The notes under the pieces are model-generated. The model was not told where the DNA came from. It did no database searches and saw only the letters and a program-made list of their open reading frames with translations. The translations under genes and the position numbers were made by a program. This document shows positions 11,490 to 22,435 of a stretch of DNA of 64,000 bases, in pieces; the stretch's first letter is position 1; each line of letters begins with the position of its first letter. Location of the stretch: contig JAWQEG010001325.1 in NCBI GenBank assembly GCA_033782935.1, positions 1,054,001 through 1,118,000 of the forward strand. The letters run 5' to 3'. The DNA is from Petrolisthes cinctipes (Eukaryota; Arthropoda; Malacostraca; Decapoda; Porcellanidae).

Positions 11490-12731
11490 TGAGCCTGTGA
11501 GTGCACCACTGAAAAAGACACGGGAGGTCCTGTTACTCAGGTAGCCTCGAATTCACCGTAGTAGATTACCCTTTATCCCAAAGTAAACCAGTTGATCCAA
11601 AATGACGTCTCTATTAGCAACATCGAAGGCACTTCGAAGGTCAATGAAGGCCACCACACTGTCCCTGAAGAGGCGAGAGTAAAGGTCAACTAGGCAGTGG
11701 TGTGTGCTCCGCTGGGGAAGGAAACCAAACAGCCATGGAGAGAAAGGCGATTCTGCAGTCGGTACAAGTTGTTGGGCATAGTTGGTGGGAATGTGATGAC
11801 AAGCAGTGGCCGGCGTCTTTTTAACAACCCAATGGATGAGGTGCCACATAGAAGCCACACTCGTTTGCTGGTTGATGCTGTCCATGAACTGCTGCCAAGA
11901 CTCAGTGTGAGCACACTCCTGCAGGGCGACTAAAGCATCCCTAAATATCTGGTAACGATGGAGCAGGTCAAGGGTTGGGTTAGCTTGAAACAATAGGCCA
12001 TCACGTTCAGCCTCCTCCTTCACCTCCTGTATACGTGCATCAAGCGTCCAAGAGTGGGCAGTATGGCGATATTGGAAGTGGAGATGTAAGTCGGGCAATA
12101 TTTAAGGGGCACTGCAAAACTCAAACGAATGGCTGAAGCACTTGATCCAGCAGGTGGAGAATAATGAAACTGAAGAGCGACGTGATCAAAGAATAAAGCT
12201 GGCACGGAGGAGCACTGGACCTGAGATGCTATCAGGCCTGAGAAGAGGATGTAATCCAGAGTACCTCCCCGGCAATGAGTGGCACCGCCAGTGTTCCAGC
12301 GTGTCAGATGATGCTTGCAGATGTGTGAAAGGAGACGAACACCATTACGATTAATAGAGACAGATCCAACCCAAGTCAAAATGCCGAGCATTAAAATCTA
12401 CCATATCCACCATAACCACGCACTGTTGGAGAAGGAAGAGCTCCAAGAATGAGACTAGCTGGGGCAGAATACACATTACTGTACATAATTGGAGTACTTC
12501 ATCCCCAGGTAGAACCTCAAATAGCTGAAAGGTCATGTCAGGATCAGAGGAGATATGGAGAATGTGAGGTGGCAAGGAGCTATAAATGTAAGTCATGAGA
12601 CCATTCCTTACCAGATGAACGTATGTCACATAACCTGAGAGGGGAGGAGCTTGCCCAGCGGTGAGCAGCTATGCTGGAAATACTTCCTGGAGAAAAATAA
12701 CACTGGGATGATGACGAAAAACGTAGACCTT
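11490..12731 (-). mobile_element. Non-LTR family B, copy B1, distal part (ORF2 fragment)
   Basis: On the minus strand the endonuclease (frames covering 12630-12100, with DFNARH and YILFSGLIASQVQCSSVP blocks) is followed by the start of the RT region. A large internal deletion then joins the sequence near 11755 to the FGFLPQRSTHHCLVDLYS and VAFIDLRSAFDVANRD blocks of the RT. It ends near 11490 in the middle of the RT. Compare B2 (31183-36862), which has the deleted part. The 5' side breaks off exactly at 12731, where A2 begins. The rest of B1 resumes at 18219. Confidence 0.85.
12722..12731. repeat. Target-site duplication of A2 (left)
   Basis: CGTAGACCTT here and CGTAGGCCTT at 18219-18228 flank A2. 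In uninterrupted family B copies (for example near 50668) the site occurs once, as CATAGGCCTT. Confidence 0.9.
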
Positions 12732-12994
12732 AATTGATTGATTGATTTATTTATTGATGCCATTAGGCATCTGGCGGCGCAACAACAATGGTCATATACC
12801 GCCCAACATAAAAAGGTCATCTACATCATTAATAAAATATGTACAAAGATTAAATAATTTTCACTACCTCGAAAGGGAGAAGCAGCATGAATAAAACCCA
12901 CGTCTTCCAAATAATCATATATTAATGAAATAACCTACTTAAGTTAGATATATAAAAGAATTGAAATATTAACAAAAGAAACATTAAACTTTAA

Positions 12995-14290
12995 CTAAGA
13001 ATGTAAAAGGTAGTACCGAGACATGATATCAGATGACACCGCCAAGCAAGGTAGGGAGTCAGGAAGTCGACGTAATCGATGCCAACAACGAACCATCAAG
13101 GACTGGCGACGGAGATGAAGAGGTGGCTCATTAGCGTCCACCAGGAGACTGGGGATTGGGGACAACCTGAAGGCTCCGGTCGCCAGACATACTCCAGCAT
13201 GATGAACAGGGTCTAAAACTCTGTGACGGGCATCGGTGGCAGAAGAGTACACCTCACACCCATAGTCGAGTTTTGACCTAATAAGAACATGGTATAGGCG
13301 GAGGAGGGTGGCCCGATCAGCCCCCCAGGATGTATGGCTCAGGACCCTCAACAGGTTAAGAGCCTTGAGGCAAGAGACCTTAAGTGTACATAAGTGGGGA
13401 ACCCAAGTCAAACGTTTGTCAAAAAGAAGACCCAAAAAGCGAGTCTCCTCAACACAGCGTATCCGATGACCATACATGAATAAGTCCGGATCCGGGTGGA
13501 CGCCTCGGATGCGGCAGAAGTGCAAAGCAACTGTCTTGGAAAGAGAAAATCGAAACCCATGAGAACCAGTCCAACGTGACACCCTGTCAAGGGCAAGCTG
13601 CATGTGCCGCTCCGCCACTGACATGCGGGAAGCAGCAAACCAGACTGCTAGGTCGTCAACGTACATCGAGTTAGCTATACCGTCTGGAAGGGATGAGGCA
13701 ATTGCATTAATTGCTAATGCAAACAATGTGACACTGAGGACGCTTCCCTGGGGGACGCCCTCCTCCTGTGTAACAGATGGTGAGTGGGTTGTACCAACCT
13801 TCACAGAAAAACTGCGACCACTGAGAAACTCCTTAAGAAAGTGTGGAAGGCGACCCCGCAGGCCATATAAATGGAGTTGCTGCAGGATGCCATATTGCCA
13901 TGTAGTGTCATAGGCTTTCTCTAAATCAAAGAATACACAGACAAGGTGTTGATGTCGTGCAAAGGCCTCACATGCAGCAGCTTCCAACCTGACCAGAGCA
14001 TCTGTAGTGGAACGGTGTTTATGAAAGCCAGACTGGGACGGAGACAGAAAATCACCCCGTTCCAAGAAGTATACCAGTCTGACATTCACCATCTTTTCAA
14101 ATAGCTTACAGAGACAGGAGGTCAAGGCAATTGGTCGATAATTGAGGGCAACACCAGAGTTCTTGCCTGGCTTGAGGAAAGGAAGGATGGTAGCAACCCT
14201 CCACCCAGAATGGAAGACACCCTCCAGCCAGATTCTGTTATATAAAGCTAAAAGAAATGAGATCGCCTCCTCGCCCAAGTGTCGTAACAT
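12995..14290 (-). pseudogene. Family A ORF2: reverse transcriptase domain (A2)
   Basis: A 431-codon open segment on the minus strand covers nearly the whole reverse transcriptase. Palm motif A is FFDLEKAYDT. The template-grip motif GVPQGSVLS follows, and the catalytic box is SMYVDDLAVW. Thumb and connection sequences follow (FLGLLFDKRLTWVPHL, LIRSKLDYGCEVYSS). In life this enzyme would copy the element RNA at a nicked chromosomal site. The frame ends at YYLLHS, where the RNase H domain should start. A3 keeps that domain, so A2 carries a deletion there. Confidence 0.88.
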
Positions 14291-14430
14291 TGCATATGGG
14301 AAGTTGTCTGGCCCAGGAGAAGTGTCGCCGAAGAGAGAGAGAGCAGAATGCAGGTCTCTCAGGGTGAATATATGGTTATAACTTTCATTCTCGTTTCCTG
14401 AGAAATCCAGGACAGTACGCTCCTTGGCTC

Positions 14431-15579
14431 TTAACTCATGCCTGACAGCCAGAGGTCATGGCTGGAGACCTTTGCAAAAGCTTCCGCCATGGTATTGGCC
14501 ACTGTCAAACCATCCATGATCTTAATTCCATTGACCTTAAGTACCGGTGGAGAACTAGGAGAAAACTTCCCCGCCATCTTACGGACTCTCTTGAACACTT
14601 GGGTGAGTGGAGTTTTAGTATTAATTGAAGACACATAGGCCTTCCAAGATGCATGTCGGGCCTCTTTTAAAACTCGTCTAGCCCGAGACCTTGCCCGTCG
14701 GAAGTCCTCTAAAAGAGTTGGGTCCCCACGATTGCGACGAAGGCAAGAGAAAGCAGCGCACTTCACCCGCACAGCAGTGGTGCAGACTGGTGACCACCAA
14801 GGGACAGGACGTTTGGGAAAGTAGCCAGAAGTTCTAGGGATAGAGTTGAGAGCAGCAGAGTGGAGCATATCAGTGAAATATGTTACAGCCTCGTCAGAGC
14901 TACCGAAATCGGCTACAGAAAAGACCGAAAAAGTGAGCTCTCTAAAAAACTGCCAGTCAGCCTTCTCTAATTTCCACCTAGGAAGACGAGACTGTGGTTC
15001 GTACCTGTTACCTTCTAAAAGTATAGGGAAATGGTCACTGCCATATTAGTCAGGCAACACTCTCCAAGTAAAATCCAACAGAGCACTGGGTGAGCAAAGG
15101 GAAATGTCAATAGCGGTATAAGTCCCAGTAGGGCTATTAAAATGTGTCACATCTCCCGTATTTAAGACCCCTAATCCCTCATCCTCAATAAAAGAAGCCA
15201 ATAAAACACCCCTGGGGTTGACCGAACTGTCACCCCAAAGAGGATGATGACCATTAAAATCACCCAATAAAATAAAGGGAGATGGAAGGTCCCGTACAAG
15301 ATGGTTGAGATCACCTCTCTAAACTGTAACACTGGGAGGAAGGTATAGACTGCACACAGTGTACGGGCGGTCCATAAAAACCTTAACTGCAACAGCCTGG
15401 AGCGGAGTGTCAAGCTCCAGGCTCGTGCATGGAATATCTCGGCGAACTAGGATGGCAGAGCCACCATGATGACCCTGCCCTTTAAATGAATTGGAATAAA
15501 ATGCTGAGTATGCTGGAGGACTGGCAGGAATGTAGTCCCCAAGCATTGTCTCTTGGAGTACCTCTGTGAGGCTTCCCAA
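14431..15579 (-). pseudogene. Family A ORF2: endonuclease and linker (A2)
   Basis: The endonuclease is read in two frames. The first has LQETMLGDYIPASPP, HGGSAILVRRDIPC and VCSLYLPPSVTV (15579-15319). The second has FILLGDFNGHHPLWGD (the GDFN motif) and ends in the ID.S block (15267-15046). The linker to the RT (14868-14431) carries PVPWWSPVC and a basic RRARSRARR run. The endonuclease start upstream of LQETM is destroyed by the inverted duplication at 15558-15777. Intact relatives use this domain to nick the target. Confidence 0.8.
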
Positions 15580-15777
15580 AAATCAGTACTAAAGTAACTC
15601 TGTTCAAGGTCCTTCAGTGGAATTGCTATGGCTTGCGTGCTTCTTGCAAGCAGGAGAGAAGCTAGAGAGAAGAACGCGCAGTTCCTCCCAAGAAGCACGC
15701 AAGCCATGGCAATTCCACTGAAGGACCTTGAACGGTGTTACTTTAGTACTGATTTTTGGGAAGCCTCACGGAGGTAC
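15558..15777. repeat. 88-bp inverted duplication (hairpin) inside A2
   Basis: 15558-15645 is the reverse complement of 15690-15777 with constant offset (position sums 31335), so there is no gap, and a 44-bp spacer separates the arms. The right arm is genuine family A sequence, as A3 shows (57110-57215). The left arm is extra and replaces about ten bases that A3 has after TCTTGGAG. Confidence 0.9.
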
Positions 15778-16055
15778 TTCCCACTACCACCTCGACCTGA
15801 GGGTTTACTCAAACAATAAGATTTGTCTAATCCTGGGCCACTAGAAGAAGAGCGAACCCGAGGAGTAGTACTTGGGGCAGTAATTGGGACCCGTAGACGA
15901 GTCCCTGAAGCATCTGATATGTTAGAAGAAGATGAAGGTATATGAGATGGGATATTCTTTGAAACAATTACATTTGTTTTGTCCTGTACAGCAGTGGTAT
16001 CACTGACACAGGCAGATTCATCAACATCAATAATACAGGTGGTAGAATCACTCCG

Positions 16056-17765
16056 CTACTCAAGCGGAAGAGAAAGTGAATCTTTTGAAGTCACAACATC
16101 TGTGGCATCCACATTAACTTCACGCCCCTCTGATGATCCCGAAGGAAGCTTGCGAGGAGGAACTTCTGTTGAATCAAGAGATTCATCAAAGCCACGAGAA
16201 CGCTTCTGGTGAAATTGAGAGGAAACTATGGATGAGTCCACAGAGATGGTTGCCTCACAAGGTGGAACATCTATAGAGTCAAGTGCCTCAGAGGAACCAC
16301 GAAGGCGTCTCTGTGGTAGTTTAGGTGACTTAAGTTTCCTTTTGGGAGAGCGTGTGGCAGCGTGAACCTCTACCACATGGACACCTTTAGCTAAAGTCTG
16401 AGAATTGTCATCAGTTGAAGGGTCACCAGAATGAGTGTCTGATATAGTTTCCAAGACAGAGAAACTATTATGTAGAGTAACCTTAGAAACGTTCTCACTA
16501 GAGCAAAAAGCAGCTGCCTCTTGAGAGGGTTGAGAGGGTGCTGCAACCAATTTAGGGCGAAGGGAGGAGGCGTATAACTTCACACCACCATCCTTCCGTC
16601 GCCTGAAGTTGAGTTGCCGTCTGGCACTACCTATGCTAATGAATTGAGTATTAGCCAAGTGGAGGATATCCTGCTCAAGTAGGTACATCTTACATTGGCG
16701 AGAATGCAAGGGGTGAGCATCTCTGCAGTAAAAGCAGTAACTCTCTGACCGACACTCAGAAGTAAGATGTGAGTCAAGAGCAGAACAATTACCACACCGG
16801 GAATGGTTGTTGCAGTTCCTCTTCCCATGACCAAACTCATAACAACAGAAACACTGTAGGGGACGCTTAACAAAAGGCTTCACCTCAAATGAAGTGGGGT
16901 TAATGTTAATGCGATCTGGGATATGCGAGCCATAGAAAGTGAGGATGATCATATTTTTACTGCCTTTTATCTTCGTTACTCGTTGGACACTGTCTGGGCA
17001 CATAGCGAGAATGTCCTCTTCTGAGAATTCATACAAGTCCTCATTATATATACACCCCTTGCTATAATTTAATGTTCGATGTGGTTTAATAGATTTAAAC
17101 ATGCTATCAGAAGGACAGGGGAGATTGAGGAGCATCATGGCCTGTGTAAGATCTTTGGCTCTGATTAAAACACCCTTACCATATTTCTTTATGTGGCCCA
17201 TTGGTAATAATCCAACTTCTTTCTCCAGATACCAGGAAGCATGGATAAGGTTACCACGTCCCTCCCAGTAGTAAGCCACAAACCAAAAGGGTGTAGGAAC
17301 CCGACGTTCCTTTGGGACATGCTCCACAGTGTCATCAAATATATTAGGGCAGTAGTCATTGTCACTGTCAACTACATTGATGGACCGCATCATCTGAGCT
17401 TTACAATGAGTATCCCCCACCATCAGAGAATCTTTTGCCTCAAATGCTGCTTTGGCAGCAGCATTTGTATTGAAAGTAATATAGCATTGATTAGACCTAC
17501 AATCACTGTCATATGTGATTCGGATTCGAAGGACTACTCCAAAGCACTTAAAAATGGAGTGGATAGCGCCATAGGAAAAGGATGCAAGTACATTCGTTAA
17601 CATTAACGTGTCCAGATCGCTAACAGTGTTCTTCGACACAACACCCGACCTGCTAGGTCTACTCTTATTTGCAGCTTTCTGCATATTACCTCGACCAGAG
17701 ATTGACGTCTCGAGGGCCTGGTCGACCACCATTCGAGGAAGAGATTGGGGCTTTTCTGTATCCAT
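16056..17765 (-). CDS. Family A ORF1 (gag-like, CCHC zinc knuckles), 569 codons, open
   Basis: This is an uninterrupted ORF1 starting at ATG 17763-17765. The N-terminal third has an RRM-like stretch (LASFSYGAIHSIFKCFG, then RITYDSDCRSNQCYITF, about residues 60-125). Residues about 310-365 hold three Cys/His knuckles: CFCCYEFGHGKRNC, CGNCSALDSHLTSEC and CFYCRDAHPLHSRQC. The C-terminal part is Ser/Pro-rich and low in complexity. In this element class the protein coats the element RNA. It is followed by the ORF2 region in the same element. This is the only long coding unit in family A here without a lesion. Its native promoter would be internal, in the 5' UTR. Expression is unknown. Confidence 0.85.
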   Translation of the reverse strand: MDTEKPQSLPRMVVDQALETSISGRGNMQKAANKSRPSRSGVVSKNTVSDLDTLMLTNVLASFSYGAIHSIFKCFGVVLRIRITYDSDCRSNQCYITFNTNAAAKAAFEAKDSLMVGDTHCKAQMMRSINVVDSDNDYCPNIFDDTVEHVPKERRVPTPFWFVAYYWEGRGNLIHASWYLEKEVGLLPMGHIKKYGKGVLIRAKDLTQAMMLLNLPCPSDSMFKSIKPHRTLNYSKGCIYNEDLYEFSEEDILAMCPDSVQRVTKIKGSKNMIILTFYGSHIPDRININPTSFEVKPFVKRPLQCFCCYEFGHGKRNCNNHSRCGNCSALDSHLTSECRSESYCFYCRDAHPLHSRQCKMYLLEQDILHLANTQFISIGSARRQLNFRRRKDGGVKLYASSLRPKLVAAPSQPSQEAAAFCSSENVSKVTLHNSFSVLETISDTHSGDPSTDDNSQTLAKGVHVVEVHAATRSPKRKLKSPKLPQRRLRGSSEALDSIDVPPCEATISVDSSIVSSQFHQKRSRGFDESLDSTEVPPRKLPSGSSEGREVNVDATDVVTSKDSLSLPLE

Positions 17766-18218
17766 ATATCATTGATTTGTTGTTTTTGGCCCCAGGAGCC
17801 AAGAGCTACTACCTACCGGGCAGATGAGGGGACCGAGCGCTAGTCGCCGTGGGCGGGGTACCTCTTCCCCCACGGGGCCACTCATTTTAAAAAGCAGCCC
17901 CAATTGCTCGAAAGTTTGCCCACGACGGTGCTGAGACCCCCTTCCCCAACATCTCCCGGCCCAGACACCCAACCATCCAACATAGGACGGCCCCTAGATG
18001 GCAGTCCCTCCGGAGGGCAGTGCTGTTGGCCCGTACTGGCAGCCTAATGCATGGGAACCATTTAGTCTGGTCTCTCACTGGCGACCTTACTAGCATGGGA
18101 AGCCCTCTCTCCCCGAAATTGGGGCAGAGCAGGGGCCAGAGCCCCCTCTAGTCTAGCTCGCCAGGTCTCAGAGACACGCAAGCCCCCCCACCACGTCAAG
18201 GCGGTTCCCGTTGGGGGG
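17766..18218 (-). other. 5' UTR of A2
   Basis: GC-rich leader between the 5' end of A2 (18218, immediately inside the duplication) and ORF1. Such leaders carry the internal RNA polymerase II promoter in many non-LTR elements, but no specific promoter motif was identified. Confidence 0.6.
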
Positions 18219-18284
18219 CGTAGGCCTTGAGTTGAGTGAGCTTAGCATGACTGGTGATACCACATTTGTTACAGCTGGCAATCA

Positions 18285-20187
18285 CTAGCGAACTCTGTGT
18301 TTGGAGGTAGAAGTCCGGGGAGTGGGGCAAGATGAGCGACCTGGAGGAGATGATGGACCAGGAGAAGGGACGGACTCGAAAAGCTTTTCAAGGCGAGAAG
18401 CAACAGTATCCATCCTTTCAGTAATAGTAGTGACAGTTGAGATGATGGCCTGCTGAGCCTCAACCAAGGTTGAGAGTTTGGAGTCATTAGCAGCCTGAGC
18501 GACAACCAGCCAATCAATCCTGGCTTCAAGGGAGAAGCGGTTCTCGAGGGCCGTACATCGTGCTATGAGGGTAGCAACAGACTTGTGGAGGGCCAAGTCC
18601 GGAGGCGAGGCAGGGCTGCTGGGAGTAGCAGACTGGGGAGGTGATAACGGCTGTGGTGGAGGCTGCGCAATATTAGAGGAAAAACCTGGACCTTGACGTC
18701 GAGCACATCCATGCCAGACGTTAATCCCTGACTGAAGGTATCGTGGACACTTCCATTCTCAGGAGGTGAAGGGTCGGAGGTGGAGGCAGCAGGACGTGAT
18801 CGTTCACCCCTGACAGGACACGTCCTGGAATCATGGTCGCTGGCACACCAGGCACACTTCGGCATGGCGGAACAGTACCGGGAGATATGCCCAACTCCCC
18901 AGCACAGGTAGCACCAAGGCTGGTCATTATGAAGTTTCCGCACCTCACACGGTGGAAGACAGGGAAGGAAATCAAAGGAAATCTCAATTGGAAGTGGTTC
19001 GGGTAGACTCCAGACAACAACAATACGGCTAATGGATGAACCATCTTGGGGAAAACGACAGGCAAAGTACACACCAGGGTATCTCTCGGCAAATTTGGGG
19101 TCAACATCAATAGGAAAACGGGTGAGGATGTAGCTGGGGAACTTACGAGGCCTCTCGGGTGAGTCTTGAAGAATGAGAGGCAGAGACAAAAATTCACCAG
19201 CCTTGACTCTATCAATGATATCCTGACACTTTCTAGAGATGTAGACAAACTGGGAGGTGACAGCAGCCATCTTGACTTCAGCAAGTTCACGCTGTAATTT
19301 TTTCTTTCTTTTAATACCTCAATCTCGGGGCTGTAGGCTAACAGTAGCCCGTGACTCTTGCGAGGCCCCGAGATTACTGGGCGTCGCACCAGATGAGACA
19401 GTGGAGCTTTGTGGTGATGTTGGTACCGTTGCTTCTCTTCTGCCCCATTATATGACGACACCTTATATATACACGAAACTATCAGGGGAGAGCAGCTACA
19501 CCGTCACTCACAGTATCTTGGAATATGGTCTGGCATCTTCTATGTTGTTAGTTGACAATGATGTAGGGGGTATTTTCTTGACGTGTCGGCGTAGCCAGGA
19601 TAATTGACGAACAGCTGGACCCAGTTCACCTCTGAAATATCCCAGACGTTTTCTCGTGGATTCGAACCCAGGTCCTTGACATTCGCAGTCCGTCCCTTTA
19701 TCCACTCTGCCACCGCCTCCCCCAATTTTAAAGCCCTGTTGACATCAGACAACTAACGCAGCTTTGTGTCCGGAGATGTGGTCCCAGAGAAGGAGAGCTT
19801 GACATAGTCATCTCTCGGGGCAAAAGCAAGAAGGCTAGACGAGGGCAAGGAGTTGGTACACAAGGAAGAAACACTAGGGTGAAGCAGAGAAGGTACGTCG
19901 TGCACAGCTGAAGCACCCTTCGCCGTCTTGGCAACCTGAGGCAAACAGTCCACACCGTCGGAATCCTGCGAGGAGTCGGAAGTGGAGTCAACGGGTCGCT
20001 TGGTGGATGTTGAGGAGTTGGAAGGCTGTAACCTGAGCTGTGGAGTGACCGAGGAGAGGGGGGGAGGGTTGCGAAAGGGCAGCTCAGGCCAGTGATCCTC
20101 GATAGGAGACTCATCCTCCGACATGGCCAAGTCAGCCTCCAGGCAGGAAGCCACATCTGAATCCGCACTGTCCATCATGCCAGGCAA
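18285..20187 (-). pseudogene. Family B ORF1 in B1, split by a SINE
   Basis: The N-terminal part (20187-19730) is the Ser/Pro-rich region with SEDESPIEDHWPELP and ends at the SINE. The second part (19295-18563) resumes with MAAVTSQFVYISRK and contains the paired knuckles CYLCWGVGHISRYC and CAWCASDHDSRTC. A third frame (18596-18285) carries the C-terminal coiled-coil-like stretch (ALENRF, STLVEAQQAIIST). A frame change after the knuckles corresponds to the position where B2 also shifts. It is dead by insertion and frameshift. Confidence 0.85.
19296..19729 (-). mobile_element. tRNA-derived SINE (Ser/Leu-type head) inside B1 ORF1
   Basis: The body is 19302-19723 on the minus strand. The head shows an A box TGGCAGAGTGG (19702-19712, complement) and a B box GGGTTCGAATCC (19658-19669, complement), separated by a long class-II-like gap. 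The tail is A-rich (TTAAAAGAAAGAAAAAA, complement of 19302-19318). AATTTT flanks it on both sides (19296-19301 and 19724-19729). Joining the flanks gives a sequence that aligns without gap with B3 near 51780. The RNA would be made by RNA polymerase III and mobilised by a partner LINE. Confidence 0.88.
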
Positions 20188-20431
20188 GGCCTAAATGGGA
20201 AGCGAACAACTGAACACACACACACAGAACCACAACAAAACAAACAAACCACAAACAACAAAACCACAAACAATAAAACTACAAAGAAAAACGAGATAGA
20301 ACAGACAAACAACACCTAGAACACCACAGAAACAACAACACATAAACAAGAACGCTGAAACAACACAAACAACAATGCAGGCAGAGCGCCAGGAGAACGT
20401 CTACACTCCACTAAGGTTGTGGCGAGACTAA

Positions 20432-20861
20432 CAACATCAACAACAACTCTACGATATATTGGTTTTCACTGGCTGATATTGAACATTCCTAATGATGGAC
20501 AACAGCCGAGGCTAACAGCTGCCTTACTAACTGACCAATGTGACTGTTACCTTAAGAGTTCATAATACTGAAAACAGACAATGACAAGGGATTTGCCTTT
20601 TTATCACAATGTTGTGGTAAAAAAGGTCATGTTTGTTTTGAGTAGTACTAATACCGTTAGTTCATATATTAGTTTTGTATTACTCCTTTCACTACCTTCG
20701 TCCCTCTACAACCTCCCCCCTGCCCCTACTCTGATTCCTAACCACTGCACCACTCCCATCCCCAATCCCGATAAGAGGGTCGAAACTGGCTGTTCACACT
20801 TTGTGGGGTACACACATTGACAACGCTGTGTGATGAACGTGGTAGTGGAGGAGACTGTATG
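20432..20861. other. No gene recognised
   Basis: Spacer between B1 and the first MITE. No motif recognised. Confidence 0.5.
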
Positions 20862-21084
20862 TACAGTCGGCGGCAAAAGTCCTGTAGCCACATTTGCCAA
20901 GTCATGAACGAAGTATGGAAATATAAGCTTCACAGGCTTGTAAATGAATAACCTGAAACATTAATGAATTTGTCACCTGGATATTTTAATTTAGTATGAC
21001 GAATGTTGTTTTTCGATTATTAGCCTTTATGTTATTCTACAAGAAGCACTGTGTCAGGCGACAAGATTTTTGCCGCCGACTGTA
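20862..21084. mobile_element. TA-flanked MITE (Tc1/mariner-like ends)
   Basis: Body 20864-21082 (219 bp). Both ends read inward CAGTCGGCGGCAAAA and are then similar (GTCCTGT / ATCTTGT). TA flanks lie at 20862-20863 and 21083-21084. It has no coding capacity. The ends resemble those of the MITE at 8142 but are not the same family. Confidence 0.85.
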
Positions 21085-21392
21085 CATACATATATATAGT
21101 GGAAAAGTAACCTTTTATTCAAAATTTATGTTCGCAAATGTTTACTTAGTTATGAAAAATAATACATGGAAAACAATATAACTAATATACAGTACCTTAA
21201 AGTGTATGTTTTATTTTTTATAATGAAATGTAGGACGGGTATCCAGGTCGGAATGACCACACCTCAAAGCACACTTTTACACTCTCCTAACCAGTTCAAA
21301 GACTGTTCCACACTCTGATTTTGTCACCTGTCAGAATCACTATTACAACACAAGTTGAAAATAATATAACGTCACTCATTGTCTTTGTTACG

Positions 21393-21625
21393 TACAGTCG
21401 TGGTCAAAAATAATCATCCATATAGGGGTACCTCACGTAAGAGTTTGATAGCTTCCCTCTATTCATTGATAAACTTTCCAGTAAATAGGTTAAGTATTTT
21501 TATTTACATCAAGCAGCTACGCACTACGGTACTTAAAACAATAACTTCATATGTGAAAGTTTAAACATTAGACAGCAAATTGTCGGATATACTCATATGT
21601 GGATGATTATTATTGACCAAGACTA
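21393..21625. mobile_element. Second TA-type MITE, diverged ends
   Basis: The left end reads CAGTCGTGGTCAAAAATAAT and continues CATCCA. The complement of the right end reads TAGTCTTGGTCAATAATAAT and continues CATCCA. TA precedes the left end, and the right flank is diverged. Non-coding. Confidence 0.7.
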
Positions 21626-22431
21626 ATTATGGCAATTATTGCTAAAGCGAAGAGCTGAAAATACACAAATGCAACAGAAATCGACGTTGCCATCGAAGAC
21701 TCAATGAGGACCCTAACCAACATGTGAATAACCAACCATGCCACTCAATCCAACTGAAGGGCAATAGGGGGGTGGGGGGCTGGGGGAGGGGTAAGCCACC
21801 GTCGACAGGGTAGGGGCTATGACTACTCACTAATACAACGGAAAACAATAAAATGCCTTTTTATCACATACGTATTTCCCACTGGTTCTAATCTGCACTC
21901 GACTACGAACCAACCAAGCAGCTCAATAGAGAGGCTGTGTGTATGTAATCCATCCCTTGGGATTCCACGACACCGCCCGGTAAAATCGGAGGGTACAAGT
22001 GCAACTACAATACAAAAACAAGAAAACAGTGGTGTTAATAGTGGTAATACCGCCTATATAAACTAAACTGTCTCCCACATACCTACAAAAACACCGCTGG
22101 TTTTATAAGAAACAAAAACATACACGAAATTTAATTATAAGTAAAAATATATAGAAAAGATCAGAAGAAACAACATGTGGGAAACAAAGAACATTTGTCA
22201 GGGAGGGAATCATCCAGCGGCTGGCAGCATGGTAGTACTGTATACCACAGGCCAATGCCTACACATTACACCAATGCCTAGAATTTTAGTAGGGAATACG
22301 TGCTGGAATGATTATAGTTGAGGATAGTGAGAATGAGCTGGATCATGGTAAAGTGGGTAGAGATGATGTGCTATAATTATGTTTGGCGTGGCTGCTCCTA
22401 TGTTTTATTGTAGCCAAGATATCTGAGGGGA
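21626..22431. other. No gene recognised
   Basis: Spacer DNA before the gypsy 3' LTR, with a G-rich run near 21766-21792. No motif recognised. Confidence 0.5.
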
Positions 22432-22435
22432 ATCT

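Larger units (their letters stand above)
12732..18218 (-). mobile_element. Non-LTR retrotransposon family A, copy A2 (full length, inserted in B1)
   Basis: A2 is the reference copy of family A, about 5.5 kb. It has a 5' UTR (17766-18218), ORF1 (17765-16056), ORF2 with endonuclease and reverse transcriptase, a 3' UTR, and a tail of TCAA-type tetranucleotide repeats (12732-12748, seen on + as ATTGATTG). A 10-bp duplication flanks it and B1 continues on both sides, so both ends are certain. Compared with A3, the RNase H is missing (deletion near 13000), and an inverted duplication disrupts the endonuclease start. RNase H plus a microsatellite-like tail fits the I superfamily. The exact clade needs a tree. 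Confidence 0.92.
18219..20431 (-). mobile_element. Non-LTR family B, copy B1, proximal part (5' UTR and ORF1)
   Basis: The minus strand from about 20431 (5' end, AGTCTCGC as in the other B copies) runs through a 5' UTR to the ORF1 start near 20187. It then continues through ORF1 in two pieces split by a SINE. It stops at the A2 duplication (18219-18228) and continues at 12731. Confidence 0.88.

Noticed and set aside
19650..19723. tRNA-like sequence with A and B boxes
   Set aside because: It is the head of a SINE with a 350-bp body, an A-rich tail and target-site duplication, not a tRNA gene. The cloverleaf is also imperfect.
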